Positions 5,802-13,243 are shown, counted from the stretch's first letter. The stretch: DNA of 15,834 bases from an uncultured Oscillospiraceae bacterium (GCA_934511545.1 CAKSWM010000008.1:1-15834); one strand, 5' to 3'. Notes: generated by a model not told the origin, from the letters alone. A program made the numbers and translations.

Positions 5802-6575
5802 CTATTTAATGTTATATAATCTCTTTCCGTTCTCCCGGGTCATGTCCGCAACGGTCTGTGCGTCAAGGCCCTTGACCTCTGCGATCTTTTCGATCACCAG
5901 AGGCAGATAGCGGGAATCACAGCGCCTGCCCCGATTGGGCACCGGCGCAAGATATGGCGAATCGGTCTCAACAACGATACGGTCGTTCGGGCAGACGGCA
6001 ATGGACTCCAGCGCGCGGCGCGCGTTCTTGAACGTGATCGCACCCGTAAAACCGAGATACCAGCCCCGCTTTACGATCTCCTTTGCCATCTCCGCGCTGC
6101 CGGAATAGCAGTGGACAACGCCGCGCACCTCCGGAAACGACGCTATCATCTCCATCGTGTCGGCATGTGCGTCGCGGTCGTGGACGGATACGGGAAGCCC
6201 CAGCTCCCGCGCAAGCTCCATCTGCCGCGCCATCACCTGTTTCTGCACCTCGGCTGGCGCTCCGTCGTCATAGTGATAATCCAGCCCTATTTCTCCAATG
6301 GCAACGACCTTTTTGTTCAGCGCCCAGGCTCTTATCAGTCCGGGACTGTTTTCGTCAAAAGCTTCAGCGTTCTCGGGATGCCAGCCGACGCCGGCATAAA
6401 AATGGTCAAAGCGCCCGGCAAAACCAACAGCCGCTTCGGAGCTTTCTCTGTCGCAGCCGGGGTTCATGACATACGCTATGCCGGAATCCGCAAGCGCACA
6501 GATGACCTCCTCGCGGTCGGGGTCAAACGCATGATCGTCATAGTGCGCGTGGGTGTCAAAAATACCGTTAATCAC
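5802..6575 (-). CDS. tatD: TatD-family metal-dependent deoxyribonuclease
   Basis: This 257-residue protein is a TIM-barrel hydrolase of the TatD family, with 3'-5' DNase activity in studied members. All metal ligands are visible: H9 and H11 in DTHAHYD, E95 in GEIGLDYHYD, H132 in SVHDRDAH, H155 in VVHCYSG and D205 in VETDSPYLAPVPNRGR. The length is normal for the family. The start is GTG at 6575-6573, seven bases after AGGAGG and overlapping the stop of the small upstream gene (GTGATTAA). An in-frame ATG 36 bases further upstream would add an arginine-rich 12-residue tail (TSSCARRRRKT) encoded inside that gene, and it lacks a ribosome binding site at the right distance. It is the last gene of a minus-strand unit that ends at the 5765-5797 terminator. 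In many Clostridia tatD sits next to metS or ksgA/rnmV; here it does not. Confidence 0.95.
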   Translation of the reverse strand: MINGIFDTHAHYDDHAFDPDREEVICALADSGIAYVMNPGCDRESSEAAVGFAGRFDHFYAGVGWHPENAEAFDENSPGLIRAWALNKKVVAIGEIGLDYHYDDGAPAEVQKQVMARQMELARELGLPVSVHDRDAHADTMEMIASFPEVRGVVHCYSGSAEMAKEIVKRGWYLGFTGAITFKNARRALESIAVCPNDRIVVETDSPYLAPVPNRGRRCDSRYLPLVIEKIAEVKGLDAQTVADMTRENGKRLYNIK

Positions 6576-6765
6576 CGTTTTCCTCCTCCGCCTGGCGCAT
6601 GAACTCGTCAAGCATTTCCTGCGTTACGATATCGGAGCCGGTATCCTTCGGCGTTTTCGGCATATTTTTCCCGCTGCTGACCACTGCCGTGATTATGAGC
6701 GCCGCAATTATTATGACCGCCGCCGCAATAAGCACGGCAAGCGTTTTTTTGCCTTTTTTATTCAT
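6568..6765 (-). CDS. Small single-span membrane protein of unknown function
   Basis: This 65-residue protein was not recognised. It has a lysine-rich N-terminus (MNKKGKKT), one hydrophobic helix (about residues 9-30, rich in A, I and V) and an acidic C-terminal tail with MPKTPKDTGSD followed by a short amphipathic segment, EMLDEFMRQAEEENGD. The charge pattern predicts the N-terminus inside and the tail outside. The start is ATG at 6765-6763, which overlaps the stop of the O-antigen-ligase-like gene (ATGAATAA) and has GAAGGGAAG upstream; a TTG 21 bases earlier is a less likely alternative. Its stop overlaps the GTG of tatD. Two overlaps on either side support that it is a real, translated gene. 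Confidence 0.75.
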   Translation of the reverse strand: MNKKGKKTLAVLIAAAVIIIAALIITAVVSSGKNMPKTPKDTGSDIVTQEMLDEFMRQAEEENGD

Positions 6766-8281
6766 CCTGAGAATTCTTCCCTTCAATATTGTAATTGCAC
6801 ACCATTCCCCAAAATATCCACATCAGGGGAGCGGTTATGCAGAGTCCAAGTCCGAAAAACGCCTGTACCCAATAGCAGATCAGGCCAAGGCCGAACGCCG
6901 CGTATATACCGTCTCTGCGCCGGGTCAAAAGCCGTCCGGCCGTCAGCACCATGCAGCCGAGAAACGCCGCAAGGCCCAACACTCCGGTATTCATGAGCAG
7001 GCCGAGATATTCGTTGTGCGCGTTGTCCACATATACGGACAGCGTCCTGCCGGTCTCCGGCACATAGCGCGAAAACCGCATGTCCAGCCGCAGGGCCAGT
7101 GTGTCCGGGCCGCCGCCAAGGAGCGGACGCTCCGGGACCAGCGCGAGCACATTTTTCCATATCGCTATGCGGCTTGAGCCGAAGGAGTCGTTTATCTCCC
7201 CGTGCAGCACGCGCGACAGCTCATAGGCAGTCCCGCCCGACCACGGGATGAAATACAGTGCGGCAAAACCGGCGGCGACGGCAGCGCCCTCCAGGACCAG
7301 TATCGTCCGCAGGTATCCGCGTCCGTCTGAACGGGGCGCGCCCGGGCGCTTCAACATCCCATACGCCGCGAACGATAATACAGCCGCCAGAAAGGCCGGA
7401 AGCGCTTTGGCAGATTCAAAATCAAATGCCGCGCTTCGGTTTTCATAGCTGCACTCAAACCCCAGCGCGAGCCCGGCCGCAAGGCAGATCACGGTAAGCG
7501 CCGCCGCTGTGCGGCACAGCCGCTCCCGCGAGGTTATCAGCACGGGCGCCGCGCAGAGCGCGCAGGCGCAGAGGGCCACGGCACCTCCGGCGACGCCGGA
7601 GGCCGTCAGCACAAAGACGGCCGGAAACACCGGAACGGCAAACAGCCACGGTCTTTTCCCCTCCCCCAATATGAACAGGGCGGAGAAAAGCGGGATGCAG
7701 AGGCACAGATACGCGCTGAGCAGGTTCGTGTTGCCGATCGTTCCGAGAAACTCGCCGGTGTAAAACGTGCCGTGGTCATAGTATGACATACCGGACGGAA
7801 ACAGCTTCAATACGTCAGCATCCAGAAGCTGGAGCACGGCGACGGCGCAGCACAGCGTGCAGGATATGCCCAGCGCCGCGGCATGGGCAGGACGCAGCCT
7901 TGCATAACGGGCGCAGCCGAGGAATATCCCGCCATACAGCAAAAGAGACGCAAGCCCGTCGTACCGTCCCGCTCCGAAAAAGACGCTCTCCCGGAACGGA
8001 CTGAAAACCGCGGACAGGCAGCACACCGTCATGAACACGATAACGGCAATCGACGGAGCATCCGGATATACGATCCCGTCTTTTCGCCTTATAACGGAAA
8101 ATACTCCGTATGCCGCTGTGAGCAGCAGCCAGGCGCAGGTCGCGCAGACAAAGAACATATACTTTGAAAGTGTTATCGACCTGTATCCGGACATGCCTGT
8201 GAACAGCGGAAAGACGAGCAGCATGATAAGAATATACTTATCCGTAAGCCATACGGCAAAGCTCTGTCTCTCCGTTTTCAT
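6758..8281 (-). CDS. O-antigen ligase/polymerase-family membrane protein (Wzy_C-like)
   Basis: This 507-residue protein has roughly ten to twelve membrane spans. It carries the family's signature outside loop late in the sequence (about residues 360-425): GSSRIAIWKNVL, then PLLGGGPDTL, then DNAHNEYLGLLMNTG, with R371 and H422 in positions expected to be functional in WaaL/Wzy-type enzymes. An earlier GTIGNTNLLSAYL (residues 180-192) and GAGRYDGL (104-111) are also typical. Such proteins transfer or polymerise lipid-linked glycans at the outer face of the membrane; in a Gram-positive host the acceptor would be a surface polysaccharide or glycoprotein. The start is ATG at 8281-8279, six bases after GGGAGG. 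The open frame upstream to 8437 passes through the promoter and is rejected. No glycan synthesis genes are next to it, so the substrate is unknown. Confidence 0.85.
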   Translation of the reverse strand: MKTERQSFAVWLTDKYILIMLLVFPLFTGMSGYRSITLSKYMFFVCATCAWLLLTAAYGVFSVIRRKDGIVYPDAPSIAVIVFMTVCCLSAVFSPFRESVFFGAGRYDGLASLLLYGGIFLGCARYARLRPAHAAALGISCTLCCAVAVLQLLDADVLKLFPSGMSYYDHGTFYTGEFLGTIGNTNLLSAYLCLCIPLFSALFILGEGKRPWLFAVPVFPAVFVLTASGVAGGAVALCACALCAAPVLITSRERLCRTAAALTVICLAAGLALGFECSYENRSAAFDFESAKALPAFLAAVLSFAAYGMLKRPGAPRSDGRGYLRTILVLEGAAVAAGFAALYFIPWSGGTAYELSRVLHGEINDSFGSSRIAIWKNVLALVPERPLLGGGPDTLALRLDMRFSRYVPETGRTLSVYVDNAHNEYLGLLMNTGVLGLAAFLGCMVLTAGRLLTRRRDGIYAAFGLGLICYWVQAFFGLGLCITAPLMWIFWGMVCNYNIEGKNSQDE

Positions 8282-8300
8282 TTCCAGCCTCCCGATAAAA

Positions 8301-8331
8301 CCGAATCGGCTTAGTATTATAGCAGATTCGG
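8301..8331. promoter_or_regulatory. Operator-like inverted repeat around the -10 box of the O-antigen-ligase promoter
   Basis: Seven-base perfect arms CCGAATC (8301-8307) and GATTCGG (8325-8331) lie on either side of the minus-strand TATAAT (8321-8316). After one mismatch two further pairs extend the symmetry (8309-8310 with 8322-8323). A dimeric repressor binding here would cover the -10 box and the start site. The same repeat could fold as a hairpin in RNA, but no T-run follows. Confidence 0.5.
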
Positions 8332-8344
8332 TCCGAGGTGTAAA
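8316..8344 (-). promoter_or_regulatory. Sigma-A type promoter of the O-antigen-ligase/small protein/tatD unit
   Basis: On the minus strand TTTACA (8344-8339) is followed after 17 bases by a perfect TATAAT (8321-8316), preceded by TGC as in extended -10 promoters. Transcription would begin near 8309, about 28 bases before the ATG at 8281, with GGGAGG in the leader. Confidence 0.8.
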
Positions 8345-8361
8345 GACGGGCCGCGCCGCAA

Positions 8362-8437
8362 TGCAAAAAACAGCAGCAAAAATGCCGAACAGGCTCATTT
8401 TGGTGCGTTTTTTGCAACATTCTGTGCAGTGTTGCAA
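8362..8437. promoter_or_regulatory. Cluster of GCAA-type repeats with an 8-bp palindrome between the divergent promoters
   Basis: TTGCAACA (8412-8419) and TGTTGCAA (8430-8437) are perfect inverted repeats ten bases apart. A longer 10-bp inverted repeat, TGCAAAAAAC at 8362-8371 and GTTTTTTGCA at 8407-8416, overlaps the first arm. A third GCAAAAA copy is at 8376-8382. The palindrome ends 30 bases before the -35 box of the ABC operon, which is an activator-like position for that operon. No regulator gene is adjacent. Confidence 0.5.
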
Positions 8438-8467
8438 TTTCTATGACATCGCCGGGAAGATATGCCC

Positions 8468-8497
8468 TTGACGTATAACGATAAAAGGTTCTATATT
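8468..8497 (+). promoter_or_regulatory. Sigma-A type promoter of the ABC sugar-uptake operon
   Basis: TTGACG (8468-8473) is followed after 18 bases by TATATT (8492-8497), five of six matches in each box. Transcription would start near 8505, giving a leader of about 130 bases before the TTG start at 8637. Confidence 0.7.
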
Positions 8498-8512
8498 ATG
8501 TATATATCACTT

Positions 8513-8636
8513 TGCACAATTTTTCGGTAAAAACATCACAATTTTTTACAACTTTGTGCATTAACCTGTGTCAGGCCGCCGGGAATCGCCCCCACGCTTC
8601 CCGTCAGGCTGACCTCTCAGAAAGGCGGTAGTTAAT
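8513..8636 (+). promoter_or_regulatory. Long, possibly structured 5' leader of the ABC operon
   Basis: The first part contains inverted repeats TGCACAA (8513-8519) and TTGTGCA (8554-8560). The second part can form a junction: CCGCC (8576-8580) pairs with GGCGG (8624-8628), the ribosome binding site of the first gene, while enclosing two hairpins, CGGGAA/TTCCCG (8580-8585 with 8598-8603) and GTCA/TGAC (8603-8606 with 8610-8613). The folding was done by eye and not by energy calculation. No known riboswitch class was recognised. Confidence 0.4.
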
Positions 8637-10145
8637 TTGAACAGCAAAACGCCTGTCATCGAGCTGCGCGGCATATCAAAAAGCTTTCCGGGCGTCAAAG
8701 CTCTCAGCGGAGTGGACTTTGACATCTATCCCGGCGAGCTGCATGCGATTTGCGGAGAAAACGGCGCGGGCAAGTCAACTCTTATCAAAGTCATGACCGG
8801 AGCCCATACTCCGGACGAAGGCAGCATCCTTGTAAACGGGGAGGCCGTCAGCTTCTCCAGTCCGCAGCAGGCTCTGTCAATGGGCATCGCCTGCATATAT
8901 CAGGAGCTTTCGATCGTACCCCAGCTGGATGTTGCAAAAAACATCTTCCTCGGCAACATGTTCACCAAAGGTAAGACCGGCTTTCTGGACAAGAAGCGCC
9001 TTTACAGGGACGCTGCGGAGATCCTTCACGACCACATCAAGCTCAACATCGACCCCCACGAGATAGCCGGACGGCTTTCCGTTGCGCAGCAGCAGATGGT
9101 CGAGATCGGCCGTGCATTGACGCGCCAGGCAAAGGTCATCATCATGGATGAGCCCACCTCGTCCCTCTCGGACAAAGAGGTAGAAACACTCTTTGAGCTC
9201 ATCCGTATGCTGAAAGCGGACGGCATCGCCATCATCTACATAAGCCACAAGCTCGACGAGGTCATGCAGCTGTCCGACCGCATAACCATACTGCGCGACG
9301 GACAGAGGATCAAAACCGTAAACACGACCGACACCACCAAGGAACGGCTCATTTCCGACATGCTCGGGCGCGAGCTGAGCAACATGTACAACAAGCAGCC
9401 CGCCGAGATCGGCGGCACGGTGCTCGAGGTCAACAGCCTTACGCGCAGCGGCGTTTTCAGCGACATATCCTTCTCCGTCAAAAGCGGAGAGATCGTCGGC
9501 TTTTTCGGCCTTGTCGGCGCGGGCAGGACGGAGATCATGCGCGCCATATTCGGCATGGACCGCTACGACAGCGGGGAGGTCATCCTCGGCGGCGAAAAGC
9601 TGCGCGGCAGAAGCCCGTCGCGGGCAATACGCAGCGGCATCGGCTTCGCAACGGAGGACAGAAAGAGCGAGGGGCTTGCCCTCCGGCTTTCCGTTCTGGC
9701 CAACATGACGATAGTCAAGCTCTCGCAGCTCAGCCGTTTCGGGGTCATCAGCCGGAAGAGACAGCGCAGAACGGCGGACGAATATGTCAGCTCCATCAGC
9801 ATCAAAACGCCGTCCGTTGCCCAGCTCGTCGGCAATCTCTCCGGCGGAAACCAGCAGAAGGTCGTCGTCGCCAAGTGGCTGATGATGGAGCCCAGGGTCC
9901 TGATACTCGACGAGCCGACCCGCGGCATAGATGTCGGCTCCAAGAGCGAGATATACAGCCTTATCGTCCGGCTGGCCCAGCAGGGCGTCGCCGTTATCCT
10001 CGTCTCTTCTGAGATCGAAGAGATCCTCGGCATCTGCGACAAGGTGAACGTTATCCACGAGGGAAGGCTCGTTTCAACTCTCGACGCCGCGATCTCGTCC
10101 ACTCACGACGTACTTACTTCCGCGTTTGGAGGTGTTTCACAATGA
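8637..10145 (+). CDS. Sugar ABC importer, duplicated ATP-binding protein (RbsA/MglA type)
   Basis: This 502-residue protein has two ABC ATPase domains in tandem, as in RbsA, MglA and XylG. Domain 1 has Walker A GENGAGKST (residues 40-48), a signature LSVAQQQ (147-153) and Walker B VIIMDEP (167-173). Domain 2 has a degenerate Walker A, GLVGAGRTE (291-299, R instead of the catalytic K), an intact signature LSGGNQQ (401-407) and LILDEP (422-427). A degenerate second Walker A is normal in this family. The start is TTG at 8637, eight bases after AAAGGCGG; no ATG fits. The stop overlaps the ATG of the first permease. It energises import of a small sugar or related molecule; the substrate cannot be read from the ATPase. 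Confidence 0.95.
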   Translation: MNSKTPVIELRGISKSFPGVKALSGVDFDIYPGELHAICGENGAGKSTLIKVMTGAHTPDEGSILVNGEAVSFSSPQQALSMGIACIYQELSIVPQLDVAKNIFLGNMFTKGKTGFLDKKRLYRDAAEILHDHIKLNIDPHEIAGRLSVAQQQMVEIGRALTRQAKVIIMDEPTSSLSDKEVETLFELIRMLKADGIAIIYISHKLDEVMQLSDRITILRDGQRIKTVNTTDTTKERLISDMLGRELSNMYNKQPAEIGGTVLEVNSLTRSGVFSDISFSVKSGEIVGFFGLVGAGRTEIMRAIFGMDRYDSGEVILGGEKLRGRSPSRAIRSGIGFATEDRKSEGLALRLSVLANMTIVKLSQLSRFGVISRKRQRRTADEYVSSISIKTPSVAQLVGNLSGGNQQKVVVAKWLMMEPRVLILDEPTRGIDVGSKSEIYSLIVRLAQQGVAVILVSSEIEEILGICDKVNVIHEGRLVSTLDAAISSTHDVLTSAFGGVSQ

Positions 10146-11182
10146 CTGAAAAAAACGGCGGAGCAAAAAAGGTCTGGCACGCCATTAAAAACACGGACGG
10201 CATGCTCATCCTTCTGATACTCATCGTCTATTGCGTGCTCGTCTCCGTATTTGGCCCGATGATCAACTCCAACGCCGCAAACACCGGCGTGTTTCTGACA
10301 TGGAGCAATGTCATAATGACGCTGCGCCAGAACGCCGCCTTCGGCATAATCGCCTGCTCGATGACGCTGGTCATCATCACCGGCAATATCGACCTTTCGG
10401 TCGGCTCGATCTATACTCTGTGCGCCTGCGTCTGCGCGAAGAACCTTCAAAACGGTTTTGCCGCGGCGGTCCTCATGCCGCTTGCCGCCGGCGCTCTCTG
10501 TGGCCTCGTCAACGGCGTGCTGATAAGCAGGCTGAAGCTCAACTCCTTTATAACCACGATAGCAACGATGTCCGTCATCGCCTCGCTGGCGATCCTTTAT
10601 ACGCAAAGCGGCATCCTGACGCCGACAAACAGCTCTCAGCAGGTCGTCAACGCCTTCAAGTTCATCGGACAGGGCAGGCTCTTCGGCGTTATCCCAATGC
10701 CGATACTCATCTTCTTCCTTGTGGCGCTCATATCCGGCTTTGTTCTTCGCCGCACGGTTTTCGGCGCACGGCTGTACTATCTCGGCGCGAACCCTCTCAG
10801 CGCAAAGTTCTCCGGTATCCGCACGGACAACACGCTGACGGCGACCTACGTCATCTCCGGACTGTGCTGCGGACTTGCCGCGCTGGTCACCGTCTCGAGA
10901 AACATGTCCGCCCAGGCTCAGATCGGCAACGGCATACAGATGGACATCATCCTCGCCGTCGTCCTCGGCGGCACCACGATCATGGGCGGCAAGGGCTCGA
11001 TCATTGGTTCCGTGATCGGCATCCTGTTTATCGGCTTTCTGGGCAACGGGTTCACGTTCTTCGGCATCGACAACTCCTATACCCAGAATATCATCTCCGG
11101 CATCATCCTCATGATCGCGCTGAGCGCCGACATTCTTAACGAAAGGGGGGTCAGGCTGTGGAAAAGAAAACAGGCAAAGTGA
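10142..11182 (+). CDS. Sugar ABC importer permease 1 (RbsC-like, BPD_transp_2)
   Basis: This 346-residue membrane protein belongs to the RbsC/AraH-type permease family. Visible marks are the motif GNIDLSVGSIYTL at the second or third span and VLGGTTIMGGKGSIIGSVIG near residue 280, which is the coupling region for this family. There are eight to ten hydrophobic spans. A basic cytoplasmic tail (RGVRLWKRKQAK) ends the protein. The ATG overlaps the stop of the ATPase gene (ATGA) and has GGAGGT eight bases upstream. The 3' end overlaps permease 2 by 25 bases. Two non-identical permeases in one operon suggest a heterodimeric membrane channel, as in LsrC/LsrD-type importers. Confidence 0.95.
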   Translation: MTEKNGGAKKVWHAIKNTDGMLILLILIVYCVLVSVFGPMINSNAANTGVFLTWSNVIMTLRQNAAFGIIACSMTLVIITGNIDLSVGSIYTLCACVCAKNLQNGFAAAVLMPLAAGALCGLVNGVLISRLKLNSFITTIATMSVIASLAILYTQSGILTPTNSSQQVVNAFKFIGQGRLFGVIPMPILIFFLVALISGFVLRRTVFGARLYYLGANPLSAKFSGIRTDNTLTATYVISGLCCGLAALVTVSRNMSAQAQIGNGIQMDIILAVVLGGTTIMGGKGSIIGSVIGILFIGFLGNGFTFFGIDNSYTQNIISGIILMIALSADILNERGVRLWKRKQAK

Positions 11183-12156
11183 GCGCGGTATTCTCCAGCA
11201 AAACGGCTCTCAAGCACACGCTGCTTGACAATACCTCTATTATAATCCTGCTTCTTCTCCTGTGCGTCTGCGTCTTCGGCGTCACCGGTTTCGCCACCGG
11301 CGCGACGCTCACTCAGCTGATACTCGAGATAAGCATCTATGGCCTCATCGCCGTCGGACTTTCCCTTGTCATGATGTCGGGCGCTATCGACCTTTCCGTC
11401 GGCTATCTGATGGGCACCTGCGCCGTCGTCCTCATCTCCGTTTACAACGCCAGCGGCAGCATCGCGCTCTCCATCGCCGCCGGGATCGTCACCGGCATCC
11501 TGCTCGGGTGCGTCAACGGTTTCTTTGTAACGGTGATCGGGATCAACCCACTGATCGCGACCATCGCCCTGTGTTACATCTACAACGGCGTTGTGCTCCG
11601 CTCCACGAACGAAAGCTCGCTGCGCGCGGCGGAACAGGGACTCAGAACGGCTGTCTATACCCGCGGCATCGGCGGCGTTCCGATACTGAACGCGACGGTC
11701 ATAGGATTCATTCTGATCCTTGTCATACTGGGCGTTTTCCTGCGCAGGACAAAGCTCGGCAACGACCTCTTCGTCACCGGCGGCAACGCCGACGCCGGGC
11801 GCCTTTCCGGCATCGACCCGAAAAAGCATCTCTTCCTGGCATATGTTCTCTGCGGTGTCTGCTGCGCGGTCGCGGCGCTGTTCCTCTCCGCCCGTTTCGG
11901 CGGCGCAAGCTATACGCTCGGATCCGGAAAGGACGTTTTTGCGATCTCCGCCTGCGTTATCGGTGGCGTCAAGATGTCCGGCGGCTCGGGCAGCATGTCC
12001 AAGGTGCTCATCGGCGTTATCATCATGCGCCTTATAACCACCGCGATGAACTGTATGCTTATCCCCGCAGCTTGGACGGATTTTGTCTCCGGAGCCCTGC
12101 TGCTCGTTATCCTGATCCTCGACCGTGTAACCAAGGGCTTTGAAAGCGAGCTCTGA
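11158..12156 (+). CDS. Sugar ABC importer permease 2 (RbsC-like, BPD_transp_2)
   Basis: This 332-residue protein is a second member of the RbsC family, clearly different from permease 1. It has GAIDLSVGYLMG at the same position as the GNIDLSVGS motif and CVIGGVKMSGGSGSMSKVLIG in the later coupling region, where permease 1 has the more usual GGT-MGGKGS version. About eight to ten spans are present. The start is GTG at 11158, preceded by AAAGGGGGG, within the 3' end of permease 1. A hairpin and a possible internal promoter lie just after its stop (12163-12193). It should pair with permease 1 and the tandem ATPase. Confidence 0.94.
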   Translation: MEKKTGKVSAVFSSKTALKHTLLDNTSIIILLLLLCVCVFGVTGFATGATLTQLILEISIYGLIAVGLSLVMMSGAIDLSVGYLMGTCAVVLISVYNASGSIALSIAAGIVTGILLGCVNGFFVTVIGINPLIATIALCYIYNGVVLRSTNESSLRAAEQGLRTAVYTRGIGGVPILNATVIGFILILVILGVFLRRTKLGNDLFVTGGNADAGRLSGIDPKKHLFLAYVLCGVCCAVAALFLSARFGGASYTLGSGKDVFAISACVIGGVKMSGGSGSMSKVLIGVIIMRLITTAMNCMLIPAAWTDFVSGALLLVILILDRVTKGFESEL

Positions 12157-12162
12157 CAGAAT

Positions 12163-12191
12163 GTGACAGCCGCGCGGCGGCTGCATATATA
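12163..12191 (+). promoter_or_regulatory. Possible internal promoter of the binding-protein gene with a hairpin in its spacer
   Basis: GTGACA (12163-12168) and TATATA (12186-12191) are 17 bases apart, with a predicted start near 12198 and the ribosome binding site at 12211. The spacer contains CAGCCGC-GCG-GCGGCTG (12167-12183), a perfect 7-bp hairpin with a three-base loop. No T-run follows, so as RNA it could act as a 3' stabiliser of the upstream mRNA or a partial attenuator and not a full terminator. Confidence 0.4.
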
Positions 12192-12224
12192 AAGATGTTC
12201 TTCATTTAAGAAAGGATGAGTAAA

Positions 12225-13184
12225 ATGAAAAGACTCAGCAGCATCATTTCCGTTCTCCTCGTTCTGGTAATGCTCCTTGCGCTGTGCGCCTGCGGCGGCG
12301 GCAAGAGCGAAGCCAAGTACAAGGTCGCCTACTCCTGCATAGCGGACGCCATCGCCCCCTTCCCCACGATCATGCGCACCGAGCTCCAGAAGCAGTGTGC
12401 CGATAAGGGCTGGGATTTCAGCTATCTCGCCGCCGAGGGCGACGTTGAGCTTCAGGCCGAACAGGTCTCACAGCTTCTCGCCCAGAACCCCGACGTGCTC
12501 CTCGTATGGGCCGGCGACGCCACACTGTCCCCGATGTATATCAGCGAGGCCAACGAAAAGGGCATTCCCGTCATCCTCATGATGTGCTCCATCCCCGAGG
12601 AATACCGCGATCAGGTCTACGGCTTCGTCGGAAGCGACATGTATCAGGTCTCCTATGAGCAGGGCAAGCGCATGGTCGAAAAATATGGCGCCGACTCCGA
12701 GCAGTTCATCGTCTGCGTCTCCGGCGTTGAGTCCCAGCAGGATTATCAGGATAAGCTCCGCGGCTTCACCGACGCCATTGCCGACACCAACTGGACCTTC
12801 ATCGACCCGACCTACTGCCTGTCCAGCCGCGACACCGCCCACAGTGCAATGGAGACCTACATCGCCACCTACGGCGACGAGATCGATATCTGCCTCGGTT
12901 TTGACGACGACCTTACCATGGGCTGCATCAACGCCATCGAAGAAGCCGGAATGACCGGTAAGATCGACGTCTATTCCCAGATGGGCATGAAGGAAATGGT
13001 CAACGCCATCCGCGAGGGCAAGGCCGTCGAGACTCTGGCTCTCCCCGCCAGCTACAACGTTGCAAAGGTCGTTGAGGCCGTTGAGACCTGCCTGTCCGGC
13101 GCGGAGCCCGAGAGCTGGTTCTTCGCCGCCGACTATCTCTTTGTCACCAGCGAGAACTGCGACGAATACGAAGGCGATTTCTAA
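12225..13184 (+). CDS. Sugar ABC importer, lipoprotein substrate-binding protein
   Basis: This 319-residue protein has a lipoprotein signal (MKRLSSIISVLLVLVMLLAL, then the lipobox LCAC) and a periplasmic-binding-protein type I fold (Peripla_BP_4 family). Segments such as KVAYSCIADAIAPFPTIMRTE, a middle WAGDATLSPMYISEANEKGIP and a late DICLGFDDDLTMGCINAIEEAG follow the ribose/galactose binding-protein pattern of two lobes and a hinge. The ATG at 12225 is preferred over the ATG at 12216 because AAAGGATG lies seven bases before the former and would overlap the latter. The coding sequence is strongly enriched in C-ending codons, as expected for an abundant protein. It binds the substrate outside the membrane and delivers it to the two permeases. 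The ligand is not identifiable by eye. Confidence 0.94.
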   Translation: MKRLSSIISVLLVLVMLLALCACGGGKSEAKYKVAYSCIADAIAPFPTIMRTELQKQCADKGWDFSYLAAEGDVELQAEQVSQLLAQNPDVLLVWAGDATLSPMYISEANEKGIPVILMMCSIPEEYRDQVYGFVGSDMYQVSYEQGKRMVEKYGADSEQFIVCVSGVESQQDYQDKLRGFTDAIADTNWTFIDPTYCLSSRDTAHSAMETYIATYGDEIDICLGFDDDLTMGCINAIEEAGMTGKIDVYSQMGMKEMVNAIREGKAVETLALPASYNVAKVVEAVETCLSGAEPESWFFAADYLFVTSENCDEYEGDF

Positions 13185-13212
13185 GACGTATTTTCTCTTA
13201 TATCAAACTCAG

Positions 13213-13243
13213 GCTGACGGGAGTTCTGCTCCCGTCAGCTTTT
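13213..13243 (+). terminator. Rho-independent terminator of the ABC operon
   Basis: An 11-bp G/C-rich stem (13213-13223 with 13229-13239) closes a five-base loop TTCTG and is followed by four T residues. It lies 28 bases after the binding-protein stop codon. Confidence 0.88.

Noticed and set aside
6576..6611. Upstream ATG start for tatD
   Set aside because: It would add a 12-residue arginine-rich tail not seen in TatD proteins. The GTG at 6575 has AGGAGG at the right distance and gives the normal family length.
8282..8437. N-terminal extension of the O-antigen-ligase-like frame
   Set aside because: It crosses the TTTACA-17-TATAAT promoter and its transcription start. The ATG at 8281 has a good ribosome binding site.
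8440..8636. Catabolite-response (CcpA) site before the ABC operon
   Set aside because: No sequence fits the TGWAANCGNTNWCA consensus well in this gap.
8877..10058. Long minus-strand open frame opposite the ABC ATPase
   Set aside because: It mirrors the codon pattern of the RbsA-like gene, has no start signal and shows low-complexity D/A/V-rich sequence. The same holds for the minus-strand frames opposite the permeases (11077-12186), the cysK-like gene (13343-14389) and mntP (15130-15798).
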